Shown here: one piece after another, positions 7,268-15,123 of the stretch
Position numbering within the stretch: position 1 is the first letter of the stretch
How the letters are laid out: each line of letters begins with the position of its first letter
Origin: Acidobacteriota bacterium
GTDB lineage: Bacteria; Acidobacteriota; Terriglobia; Bryobacterales; Bryobacteraceae
Length of the DNA: 39,481 nt
Assembly (NCBI GenBank): GCA_021787555.1
Contig: JAJYLS010000009.1
Span: 1 to 39,481 of the forward strand
Direction: 5' to 3'
Notes under the pieces: model-generated
What the model saw: only the letters and a program-made list of their open reading frames with translations
Databases searched by the model: none
What the model was told of the DNA's origin: nothing
Made by a program: the position numbers and the translations under genes

Positions 7268-7299
7268 GATATATCTTACGATATATCAGAAAGTATATC
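7268..7299 (-). promoter_or_regulatory. PadR operator and promoter region
   Basis: GATATATC-TTAC-GATATATC is an inverted repeat with a 4-base centre, followed by a third related half (GTATATC). It lies 40-70 bases upstream of the padR GTG. AT-rich dyads of this kind upstream of padR-exporter operons are typical autoregulatory sites. The first part overlaps the last codons of the TtcA-like gene, whose stop is at 7276-7278. Confidence 0.65.
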
Positions 7300-8058
7300 G
7301 AAGCAAGCCTTCCCCGCCGGCCCCTGCTGGCCGAGAAACCGCGTATCCAGCAACCGCCCCGTATCCAGGTTCCCCATGGCGGAAAGGATGTTCTGCTTCA
7401 AATGCGGGTATTCGCGTTCCAGCCCCGCAAACAGGTCGCGCAGCGCCCGCCGCACGGTCCCGGTCTTCTGCGAGCACCCGCACGGCACCACCGGGATGCC
7501 GCGCGCCTCGGCGTAAGCGCGCGTGATGTCCTCGGTCACGTACACCAGCGGCCGGATGAGCCGGTATTCGCGGTCGCGCGACGCCGTCACCGGCGGCAGC
7601 GCGCTCAGCTTCCCGGTGAAAAGCGTGTTGCGCAGCAGCGCCTCGCAGAAATCGTCGGCGGTGTGCCCGAAAGCAATCACGTTCGCCCCCAACCCGTGCG
7701 CGATCTCGTACACTGCCCGCCGCCGGTAGCGGCTGCAAAGGTCGCACCCGTGCTCCGGCTGGTCCTCGATCAGCCGCAGCGAAGGCTGGTCGCGGAAGTA
7801 AGTCCATGCCACCCCGCGCTGCTTGAGGTATTCGCCCAGCGGCTCGATGGGCCGCAGAAACTTCCCCTGCTCCACGGTGAACGCGCACACGCTGAACTCG
7901 ATCGGCGCGCGCTTCTCGAGCAGCAGCAGCGCCTCCAGCAGCGTGGCCGAATCCTTCCCTCCCGACAGCGCCACCGCCACGCGGTCGCCGTCGCGAATCA
8001 TCTTAAAGCGGTCGATGGCCTCGCCGACCTTGCGCAATAGTGCTTTTTCCAGCTCCAC
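7276..8058 (-). CDS. TtcA-like tRNA 2-thiolation ATPase
   Basis: Cytoplasmic PP-loop ATPase of 260 residues, related to TtcA, which thiolates cytidine 32 of tRNA using ATP and an Fe-S cluster. The PP-loop SGGKDS is at 32-37. CDLCSRYRRR carries the Cys105-X2-Cys108 pair, GHTADDFCEALLRN the conserved GHxxDD motif, and VVPCGCSQ supplies Cys193/Cys195 near the place of TtcA's third cluster cysteine. The GTG at 8058 was chosen because residues before it come from a dispersed repeat (8074-8140). TtsA-like or other PP-loop thiolases with another tRNA target remain possible, as the family is hard to split by motifs. The 3' end runs into the padR operator. Confidence 0.82.
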   Translation of the reverse strand: MELEKALLRKVGEAIDRFKMIRDGDRVAVALSGGKDSATLLEALLLLEKRAPIEFSVCAFTVEQGKFLRPIEPLGEYLKQRGVAWTYFRDQPSLRLIEDQPEHGCDLCSRYRRRAVYEIAHGLGANVIAFGHTADDFCEALLRNTLFTGKLSALPPVTASRDREYRLIRPLVYVTEDITRAYAEARGIPVVPCGCSQKTGTVRRALRDLFAGLEREYPHLKQNILSAMGNLDTGRLLDTRFLGQQGPAGKACFDILSDIS

Positions 8059-8073
8059 TGCTTCAATTATAAG

Positions 8074-8140
8074 GTGGGGCAGGCATTCAGCCTGTCCGCG
8101 CTTGCGCGTCGCGAAGCGGCGCACAGCGCGTCCGCACGGT
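8074..8140. repeat. Dispersed GTGGGRCAGG palindromic repeat, copy 1
   Basis: Begins GTGGGGCAGG and pairs with CAGCCTGTCC, then continues with a GCGAAGCGGCGC segment. The same order of pieces occurs at 11311-11380, and the palindrome alone at 22454-22480. This copy extends into the 3' end of the YfhO-like gene and encodes about its last 17 residues, so insertion or gene extension by the repeat is likely. Confidence 0.65.
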
Positions 8141-10315
8141 CACCGCAATTTCCAGCCACCGGAATTTCGGACGGCGCCAGTCCCCAAGCGCCACCACCGC
8201 CAGCGCGGCGAACGCCGCCAGGCTGATCGCCGCGGCCGGCAACAGATAAGGCGTCCGGTATTCGAACACGACGCTGTGTGCCCCGGCCGGCACCGCGATC
8301 GCCTGGAACGCCCCGTTCCAGCGCTCGATCTTCACCGCGCGGCCATCCACCGCCGCGCTCCAGCCGGGATAAAACTGCTCGATAAAAAAGAACCGCCCGC
8401 CGCGCTCCGAACTTGCCGCGAAAGCGCGTCGCTCGGGCATCCAGCCCGTGGGGCGCACGGCGCCGGAGCCGTCCGCGAACCCGTAGGGCGCCTTCGCGCG
8501 CAGGTATTCGTAAACCCGGTAGTAGGAATCGTCGGGGCCAATCAGCCGGAACCTCCGGTCCGCGGCCAGCCGCGCGGAACGGCCCGCCCCTTCGTGCGTG
8601 ATCACGTACCGCACGCCCAGCGCTGCGAGCATAGGCTCGTTTTCGAAATCCACCTGGAAGGTGCGGTTGGTGTCGAACCGGACGAACTGCTCGATGAACC
8701 CGCGGTATTGTGCCGGGAGGAACGGATCGAAGCCCTGGGGCGAAGCCAGCCCCCACCGGCGGTAATCCGTCGGGGGGGGGGCCAAGTCCCCATCGCTCGC
8801 AATCCGGTAATCGCGGTTCGCCCGGATCGCCGCGTACGCCTCGCTGTTCATGCCGAGGATGCCGCCGCCGGCGTCCTCGGCCTCGGCCGCCTCGCCGTCT
8901 TGAGCGTTGAAACGGCGGCTGGCGCCGTACACCATGTAATCGATCCCGGCGGTGGCAACCAGAGCGACCGCCAGCCAGCGGCGCCGCCTGCCGGATTCGC
9001 CGCGCACCGTCCAGAGCGCCATCGAGAAGAGCGCAACCGCGGCGCAGGTCTGAGCCATGGCGCGCAGCTCCGTGGGGAACGATCCGCCATGCCGCGAGAG
9101 CAGAATCTGGTGTGCCGACCACGCGCCCAGCGCCGCCATCGCCAGGGGTGCCAGAACCCGCGGCGGAGGTTTTTTCACCGGCGAGCGGAGGAAATCGTCG
9201 AGCGCCAGCGCCGTCATCAGTGCGGCCATCGCGGCGATTCCTTCGTAGAAGTTGTAGCATTGCACCGTGCGCTCGAGCAGCGGGAGGTGGACCATCAGCC
9301 TCCACACGAGATCGCCCGGATTGGTTGCCAGGATCAGGCAGAAGCCGGCGGGGATCAGCGGCTGCCAGTACGCCTTCGCCTTGCGCCGCCAGAGCACCCA
9401 CCCGAGCGCGAAAATAGCGGGCAGCCCGAGATAGACGAAGAAGGCATCTGCCTCCGGCAGCGCGGAGTGCCGGTTATAGTCGGACCAGTTCGGGATGAAG
9501 AATTCGAGAACCTGGGCCCAGCTATGGGCTCCGTCGCCGTACTTGTCGTCCGGAAGCATCAGGCCACGCGCCTGCAACGCGGGGACCCAGGGCGCCATGG
9601 CGAGCAGCACCGACGCGGCGATGGCCGCGCTGGCTCCGGCGGCCGCGCGCCAGCGTTCGCGGCTGCATAACGCGTAGAGGAAAATCGTGGCGCAAAAAAC
9701 CAGCCACGACGGCGGGTAGCCCGCCAGGAAAGCCATCGCCGAGGCCAGCGCCGTTTTCCAGAGCGGCCGCCAATTGCGGCGCTCCACCGCTTCGTCGATC
9801 CCCCACAGCCCCAGCGGCATCCAAGCCAGCGCCGTGACCGAGCCCAGGTGCACGATCTGCGAAACCATGTACCCGCCGAACGCGAAAACGCCGCCGCCCA
9901 AAACGCTGGCCAGAACACCCAGCCGCCGCGCGCGCAGCCACATGTAGCACAGCAGGAACCCCAGCCACACGTGGGCGAAGGCGAAAACCTCCAAGGCTTC
10001 AAACGGAATCCGCGGATGCCGCCAGCACGCGGCGTACAGCAGCCAGGACGGCGGATAGAACACGGCCGCCTGTAGATTCCCGGCGAACGTGATCCCGCAA
10101 TAGATCGAGGGATCCCACTGAGGGAAGCGGCCGTGCTTCAGCGAACCGAAGGCATAAAGTTCGAGCGGATAGTGAAAACCTTCGATGTCGGAATAAAGAT
10201 GGATGTGCGAGAACGGCGGCAGGTACTGGTAAAAGAATCCACAGGTGAAAACGAGCGCCAGCGCCGCCGCGGCCAGACGCTCGTTCCAGGGCAGGCGAAT
10301 GGTAAAGCGGGTCAC
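8087..10315 (-). CDS. YfhO-like multi-pass membrane protein
   Basis: A 742-residue inner-membrane protein with about 12 transmembrane segments in the first 430 residues, one or two further helices near 660-700, and a periplasmic beta-rich domain between. Features shared with YfhO/DUF6798-like proteins are the early loop YSDIEGFHYPLELYAFGSLK-HGRFPQWDPSIYCG and, late in the protein, FYPGWSAAVDGRAVKIER. The fold is that of GT-C glycosyltransferases. YfhO in Firmicutes glycosylates lipoteichoic acid; a cell-surface sugar transfer role here is inference. The GTG start overlaps the DUF1080 gene stop (GTGA). A run of ten C within the gene (8772-8781) could cause slippage, and the C-terminal tail derives from a repeat. 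Confidence 0.82.
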   Translation of the reverse strand: MTRFTIRLPWNERLAAAALALVFTCGFFYQYLPPFSHIHLYSDIEGFHYPLELYAFGSLKHGRFPQWDPSIYCGITFAGNLQAAVFYPPSWLLYAACWRHPRIPFEALEVFAFAHVWLGFLLCYMWLRARRLGVLASVLGGGVFAFGGYMVSQIVHLGSVTALAWMPLGLWGIDEAVERRNWRPLWKTALASAMAFLAGYPPSWLVFCATIFLYALCSRERWRAAAGASAAIAASVLLAMAPWVPALQARGLMLPDDKYGDGAHSWAQVLEFFIPNWSDYNRHSALPEADAFFVYLGLPAIFALGWVLWRRKAKAYWQPLIPAGFCLILATNPGDLVWRLMVHLPLLERTVQCYNFYEGIAAMAALMTALALDDFLRSPVKKPPPRVLAPLAMAALGAWSAHQILLSRHGGSFPTELRAMAQTCAAVALFSMALWTVRGESGRRRRWLAVALVATAGIDYMVYGASRRFNAQDGEAAEAEDAGGGILGMNSEAYAAIRANRDYRIASDGDLAPPPTDYRRWGLASPQGFDPFLPAQYRGFIEQFVRFDTNRTFQVDFENEPMLAALGVRYVITHEGAGRSARLAADRRFRLIGPDDSYYRVYEYLRAKAPYGFADGSGAVRPTGWMPERRAFAASSERGGRFFFIEQFYPGWSAAVDGRAVKIERWNGAFQAIAVPAGAHSVVFEYRTPYLLPAAAISLAAFAALAVVALGDWRRPKFRWLEIAVTVRTRCAPLRDAQARTG
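8772..8781. repeat. Homopolymer run of ten G (C on the coding strand)
   Basis: Ten consecutive bases inside the YfhO-like gene, coding for the PPP of LAPPPTDY. The reading frame is intact at ten. Such tracts are prone to polymerase slippage, so this may be a phase-variable site or a sequencing-sensitive position. Confidence 0.7.
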
Positions 10316-11277
10316 TTGATCAGCGGCGTCACCACGATGTTCCGGAACTGCACCGGGCCGTGATCGCCTTGCAACACGATGGGCCCGGGTTCCGCTTCAT
10401 GCGAGTCGATGGCGATCGCCGTGAGGCCTTCCACTTCGCCCTTGTCGATGATCTTCTTCCCGTTGAGCACGATCGTCACCTGCCGGCCCACCAGCCGGAT
10501 GTCGTAGGTCTGCCATTCGTTTGCCGGCTTGCTCGCGTTCTCGCTGGGCAGGATGCGCGCGTACAGCGCCCCGTTGCCGTGCGTGTTCGGCGGCCGCCCG
10601 TAATCGTCCAGGACCTGCACCTCGTACCGCCCGCGCAGCCCGATGCCGCTGTTGGCGTGCTCGGCGGGCTTGAATTCGACGTGCAAAATGAAATTCCAGA
10701 ATTTCGCGTCCGAGGCGATGTCCTTGCCTTTGCCCGTAGTCGAGAGCACCCCGTTTTCGATCGACCAGCCGGTCTCATTCGTCGGCACGATGGTCTTCCA
10801 CCCGCTGAGGTCCTTGCCGTTGAACAGCACCACCGGTTTGCCCTTGCGCCACGAGCCGTCGTCTCTGTCCTTGATGACCGGCGCGCGCACGCCGGCCCAG
10901 GTCACCGGCGGCTGCTGCTGGCCTTCCATCTCGAACGTGCCTTCCAGACGGTTCCCCACAAGCTTGGCCTTATAGACCAGGTGCGCGGGGCTCATCCCGC
11001 CCTTTCTTCCTTTGCCCGGGCGGCCCGGCCGGCGGAAACCGAAGGTGAGTTCGCCGGGCGTGATCGAGATTTCCTGGATGGTGTTCATGTCGCCGCCATA
11101 TGCCGACACGAATTTTCCGGCGGGATGATCCGTCTCGGCGCCGGTGATTTCCAGCCACCAGGCGTTGTGCGTATCGCGCTGGGCGGTGATATCCCAACGG
11201 CCGTTGAAACGGGCGTCGCCAGCGGCAAAAAGGGGCACGGCTCCCAGAAGCGTGAGGACTAATAAGGTGCTTCGCAT
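10312..11277 (-). CDS. Secreted DUF1080 (3-keto-disaccharide hydrolase-like) protein
   Basis: A 321-residue exported protein: signal peptide MRSTLLVLTLLGAVPLFAAG, an N-terminal beta domain of about 110 residues, then a DUF1080 domain from about 140 to 320. The latter has the landmarks VVLFNGKDLSGWK, GWSIENGVLSTTGKGKDI, NSGIGLRGRYEVQVLDDYG and IVLQGDHGPVQFRNI. DUF1080 has a concanavalin/laminin-G type fold, and some members cleave 3-keto-glycosides; others may only bind sugar. It is coupled to the YfhO-like gene, with the stop and the downstream GTG sharing GTGA. A role in carbohydrate breakdown in the periplasm is likely, but the substrate is unknown. Confidence 0.88.
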   Translation of the reverse strand: MRSTLLVLTLLGAVPLFAAGDARFNGRWDITAQRDTHNAWWLEITGAETDHPAGKFVSAYGGDMNTIQEISITPGELTFGFRRPGRPGKGRKGGMSPAHLVYKAKLVGNRLEGTFEMEGQQQPPVTWAGVRAPVIKDRDDGSWRKGKPVVLFNGKDLSGWKTIVPTNETGWSIENGVLSTTGKGKDIASDAKFWNFILHVEFKPAEHANSGIGLRGRYEVQVLDDYGRPPNTHGNGALYARILPSENASKPANEWQTYDIRLVGRQVTIVLNGKKIIDKGEVEGLTAIAIDSHEAEPGPIVLQGDHGPVQFRNIVVTPLIK

Positions 11278-11724
11278 AGCGCTCCAGTGTAACTCAGGGC
11301 GGGCTGCTTGGTGGGACAGGCGATTCGCCTGTCCGTGCTCGCGAGCCGCGAAGCGGCGCGCGGCGCGCTCCGCGCGACCGCCGACGGATTCCCATCTGCG
11401 GGGAAAGACTGTCGGCGGGCCTCACCATTCCACTGGGGATTGACACCTCACGCCAAAATGACGAGGTGCCGATTGCTCTTGCCGCCATTGTCCTGGGCCC
11501 CGCATTGGGAACCGCGGGTTACCTCATCGGTCACTTTCTGGACAGGCCCGCTCCCGAATTCGTGATCCAGTGAAGCGACCACCCCAAACGGAGCCGCGAC
11601 CGAAGGGAGCGGTCCTGCGGAATCCGTCGCCGGACTTTTGGAACGATGTACTGAGGCTGGAATGCCGCGGACGCTGTAGCACTGGATCGTAGCGCGTTCC
11701 CGGCGTTCCGGGCCCGAACTGAGC
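11278..11724. other. Intergenic region with repeat, no clear gene
   Basis: About 450 bases. The left third is the dispersed repeat (11311-11380), whose extension to about 11460 also looks repeat-like. From 11475 a short hydrophobic plus-strand frame beginning GTG CCG ATT (34 codons, ending at 11573) can be read, but it lacks a convincing ribosome binding site and I recognise no similarity. The rest, up to the TonB receptor stop, holds nothing recognisable. An open frame on the minus strand here runs antisense to the receptor and was rejected. Confidence 0.5.
11311..11380. repeat. Dispersed GTGGGACAGG palindromic repeat, copy 2
   Basis: GTGGGACAGGCGA faces TCGCCTGTCC, followed by a GC-rich stretch GCGAGCCGCGAAGCGGCGC with its own dyads. 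It matches the repeat at 8074-8140 piece by piece. Located between a DUF1080 gene and the end of a TonB receptor gene. Confidence 0.65.
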
Positions 11725-14700
11725 CTAGAACTCCAGCCGCGCCCCCAGCGTGACGCTCCGCATGCTCTTCGCCCGGCTGATCGTCCCGCCGCTGAGAATG
11801 TCCACGCGGTTCTCTGGCAGGTTGAAATTCGGGTGGTTCGGCAGGTTCAGCGAGTCGGCGCGAACCTGCAGCAGCCTGCCCTCCGCCAGCATGAACCTGC
11901 GGGAGAGCCCCACGTTGAGTTGCAGCGTGCCCGGCCCATCCAGAATGTTGCGGCCCGAACTCCCGAAGCGGTACGAGCCCAGCGGCACAATCGGGAACGC
12001 CGTGCGGTCGAACCATTGGTCCACGGTCGGATTCGCCAGCGTGCCCTTCGCCACCCGGTCGGGCCGGCTGGCGCTGCCGTTGGTGTAGTCCACCGTCCCC
12101 AGCTTCGGAGTGAACGGCGGCCCCGTGTAGATCGTGCTCGTCCCCGATATCTGCCAGTTGCGCAGCAGGAGGTTGTGCGAAATCCGCGGCGCCACCACGA
12201 AGCTCAGTGCGAACGAGTGGCCGATATCGAAATCCGACCGCCCGCGCTCCGCCCTCAGGTTGCGCGAGTCCTGTGCCACCGGGAAGTTGTACTGGATCGT
12301 GCCGCCGGTATTCGAGGAATAGTCGATCGACTTCGCATAGGTGTACGCCGCCCGCACGAAGAACTGGTTGCTCAACCGCCTCCGCAGCGTCAGCGATCCC
12401 GAGTTGTAGATCGAGTTCGACGAGGGCGCGATGATGTTGATCGTCGAAAACGCCGGGTACGGCCTCAGGTTGCGCAATGCCTCCTCGCGATAGGCTTGGT
12501 TCACGTCGTAGCGGCGCTCCAGGTGCGTCCCCTTCGATCCCGCGTAGGCCACCTCCAGCGCCGTTCCCTGCGCCAGTTCCCGCTCCAACGTCAGGTTCCA
12601 CGATTGGATGTACTGCGATGCCGGCGAGGTGTTCGGCCGGCCGTAAGTGCTCGTCAATCCGCTGGTCTTCTCCCGCGAGGTCGGGAACGGGTTGGACATG
12701 CTCACCATCGTCGGGTTGCTCGAATTCACCGAGTATGTGTTCGTGATCGAGTACGGGAACGTGTCGCTGTACTCGTCCATGCGGTACAGCGAACTGCTGC
12801 CGTAGAAAATCCCGTAGCCGCCGCGAAGCACCATTTTGGCGTGCCCGAACGGCCGCCACGCAAACCCCAAGCGCGGCGCGAGGTTGTTCCAATCCGTGCG
12901 CACGATCGTGTCCGGCAGCCCCAGTTCCTGCGCCATCGCCACGATGCCGCTCCCCACCGTTCCGATGTTTTGCTCGAATTGGGTTTGCGTGAGGTTTCCG
13001 CTGCCCGCCATCACCTGCTTGCCCAGGTCCGTGATGAACATCGATAACGCGTTGAGCTTCTCCTTCGGCGGCTTCATCACGTCGTAGCGCACCCCCAGGT
13101 TCAGCGTCAGGTTCGGGCTGACTTTGAAATCGTCCTGCACGAATCCCGAGTAGCTCGAAAGCAGGTCATACGGCCCCCCCGCATCCATCTGGCGCCGCGA
13201 ACTGCTCAGCCACCCCAGTTCCATATCCGCGAACGGTTGGCCCGTAAATCGCCCGTTGAATTGGAAGCGCCCGCGCGTGTCCCCGTAAGACCGCGAGAAG
13301 TATTGGTACCGCAGAAAATCCGCCCCGAATTTCAGGCTGTGCCGGCCCTTGATCCAGGTGAGATTGGCGTTGTACTGGTAATTGTTATACGTCCAGATCT
13401 TCGGCAGATCGTATGCCGGCCCCAGCAGGATGTAGCCCACCGCTTCCACCTGCGGCAATCCCTTGGCAATCGGGTTCGTGGTGCCGCCCGAGAACCCGAT
13501 TGTGGATGCGTCATACGCCGGATTGTACGGCCACGCCTGGCTGTTCGTCTTGCGCGAGAAGTTCGCCGAGGCCTCCAGGTACATGGTCGGCCTGAGGATC
13601 CGCACGTACCGCAGGTACGAGAGCACGTTCAGCGGATTGTTGGCCGACCCGAAAATGGGCAGCGGTGAACGGCTGTCCGCCACCGGGTCCCACGAGTTGG
13701 TGGTCTGCCAGAAGGCGCTCGCCGTGAGGCGGTCCCGCTCGGTGATGTTGTGGTCGATCTTGATCCCGAAATTGTCGAAATTGGATGTAGCGTTCCCCTG
13801 CGCGATGAAGTTGTTGGCCGAGCCCGTCAGGTTGGGCGCGGGGAAGTACTTCGCCATCGCCATCGAAACCGGATCCATGCGGCTCACCGGAATCTGGTTG
13901 TTGGGGAAGGGAGCTTTCGCCAGCGTGTCCGTGATCTTCAGCGGCTTGCCCATCGCGTCCACGGCGCGGGAGAAATCCCCGCAAAACATCTCCGGCGTGG
14001 GCACGATGCCCCGCTGCGTCTTGCCCGTGATGGCGCGCAGGCTCTCCCACGTCGCCATGAAGAAGGTCCGGTTCTTCCCGTTGTACAGCTTGGGAATGTA
14101 AACCGGTCCCGAGACCGTGGCCCCGAACTGATTGCGCCGCAGCTTGGATTTCTCCACGTCGAAGTAGCCCCCGGCGTCCAGCGCATCGTTGCGCAGGAAT
14201 TCGTAAAGCGCGCCTTTCAGCCGGTTGGTGCCGCTCTTGGTCACCACCGTTAGCATGCCTCCCGCGTAGCGCCCGTATTCGGCCGAAAAACCCGAGGTCA
14301 TCATCCTGAATTCCTGCACCCCTTCCAGGGGCGGGTTGATCATGGCCCCGGTGTTCCGCCGCTGCGTGTTGTTCATGCCGTCCATGATGAAGCCGGCGTT
14401 GTCGGCGCGCGCGCCGTTCACCGCAAACGCTCCGTCGCCGCCATCCCCCTTGGGAATAACGCCGCCGGTCAGATAAGCCAGGTCGGAGAAATTGCGCCCG
14501 TCCAGCGGGATCTCCGCAATCTCCAGGTTTGTAGTCACGTCCCCGCGCGTGCCGCTCTCGGTATTGAGCGCGGTCGGCGTGTCAGTGACCGTGATGCTCT
14601 CCGCGGTGGCGCCAACCTCGAGTTGGATGTCGAGGCGCAGCGACTGCGCCACTTCCAGTCCGAACTCGCTCTGTTTGTAAGTGCGGAATCCCCCGGCCGA

Positions 14701-14943
14701 TGCGTCCAGCGTGTATCGTCCTGGTTCCAGGTAGGGAACGGTATAGTCGCCCGCTTCGTTCGTCGAACTCTGGTGCGTGGCGTTCGTAGCCAGGTTCGTC
14801 AAGCGGACGGCCACCCCGGATACCACACCGCCGCTGGCATCCGTGACACGGCCAACCAACGTGGCCGTGGATGTCTGCGCGCCTGCGCCGGCGGCCAAAA
14901 AGGTAAGTGAGATCATTGTGATGACAATCGTCGTCGATTTCAT
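11725..14943 (-). CDS. TonB-dependent receptor, Oar-like, with carboxypeptidase-regulatory-like domain
   Basis: Outer-membrane protein of 1072 residues. A signal peptide (cleavage after GAGAQ, about residue 23) is followed by a carboxypeptidase-regulatory-like (CarboxypepD_reg-like) domain at about 25-115 with GRVTDASGGVVSGVAVRLTN and GDYTVPYLEPGRYTLDASAGGF. Then comes the plug: IPLDGRNFSDLAYLTGGVIP, INPPLEGVQEFRMMTSGFSA and EYGRYAGGMLTVVTKSGTN. The rest is a large beta-barrel ending with an aromatic residue (VTLGARLEF). Such receptors take up sugars or peptides in acidobacteria; the ligand is unknown. No SusD partner is present. GGGAGG precedes the ATG, and a good sigma-70 promoter lies upstream. 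The nearest genes are on the same strand but not coupled. Confidence 0.95.
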   Translation of the reverse strand: MKSTTIVITMISLTFLAAGAGAQTSTATLVGRVTDASGGVVSGVAVRLTNLATNATHQSSTNEAGDYTVPYLEPGRYTLDASAGGFRTYKQSEFGLEVAQSLRLDIQLEVGATAESITVTDTPTALNTESGTRGDVTTNLEIAEIPLDGRNFSDLAYLTGGVIPKGDGGDGAFAVNGARADNAGFIMDGMNNTQRRNTGAMINPPLEGVQEFRMMTSGFSAEYGRYAGGMLTVVTKSGTNRLKGALYEFLRNDALDAGGYFDVEKSKLRRNQFGATVSGPVYIPKLYNGKNRTFFMATWESLRAITGKTQRGIVPTPEMFCGDFSRAVDAMGKPLKITDTLAKAPFPNNQIPVSRMDPVSMAMAKYFPAPNLTGSANNFIAQGNATSNFDNFGIKIDHNITERDRLTASAFWQTTNSWDPVADSRSPLPIFGSANNPLNVLSYLRYVRILRPTMYLEASANFSRKTNSQAWPYNPAYDASTIGFSGGTTNPIAKGLPQVEAVGYILLGPAYDLPKIWTYNNYQYNANLTWIKGRHSLKFGADFLRYQYFSRSYGDTRGRFQFNGRFTGQPFADMELGWLSSSRRQMDAGGPYDLLSSYSGFVQDDFKVSPNLTLNLGVRYDVMKPPKEKLNALSMFITDLGKQVMAGSGNLTQTQFEQNIGTVGSGIVAMAQELGLPDTIVRTDWNNLAPRLGFAWRPFGHAKMVLRGGYGIFYGSSSLYRMDEYSDTFPYSITNTYSVNSSNPTMVSMSNPFPTSREKTSGLTSTYGRPNTSPASQYIQSWNLTLERELAQGTALEVAYAGSKGTHLERRYDVNQAYREEALRNLRPYPAFSTINIIAPSSNSIYNSGSLTLRRRLSNQFFVRAAYTYAKSIDYSSNTGGTIQYNFPVAQDSRNLRAERGRSDFDIGHSFALSFVVAPRISHNLLLRNWQISGTSTIYTGPPFTPKLGTVDYTNGSASRPDRVAKGTLANPTVDQWFDRTAFPIVPLGSYRFGSSGRNILDGPGTLQLNVGLSRRFMLAEGRLLQVRADSLNLPNHPNFNLPENRVDILSGGTISRAKSMRSVTLGARLEF

Positions 14944-14972
14944 CCAAAAGCCTCCCGGTAGAGTATGCCTGG

Positions 14973-15001
14973 ATTGTAGCCGCCCGCAGGTTGGAAGTAA
15001 A
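14973..15001 (-). promoter_or_regulatory. Sigma-70-like promoter for the TonB receptor gene
   Basis: On the minus strand TTTACT, a 17-base spacer, then TACAAT. The -10 element matches 5 of 6 and the -35 4 of 6 of the consensus. It lies about 30 bases upstream of the receptor ATG at 14943. Confidence 0.6.
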
Positions 15002-15123
15002 CTCTTTCAGACCTTAATATCTGTTTTTAGGGAGACCGTAGATTGCGAACCGGATGAATAGAAGTACAGAGCGGCCGAACCAGAGGGCGCTCAAAACCTC
15101 GGCGCCTCGGCGGTGAACTCAGT

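Noticed and set aside
8059-8124. Longer N-terminus for the TtcA-like protein
   Set aside because: The extra residues are encoded by the dispersed repeat and the end of the YfhO-like gene, while the GTG at 8058 gives the usual family start.
11475-11573. Possible 34-codon hydrophobic peptide (VPIALAAIVLGPALGTAGYL...)
   Set aside because: The GTG start has no convincing ribosome binding site, the frame is open upstream through repeat DNA, and no similarity is recognised.
11531-12892. 453-codon frame overlapping the end of the TonB receptor
   Set aside because: Same strand but a different frame from a clear receptor gene, with biased composition and no domain.
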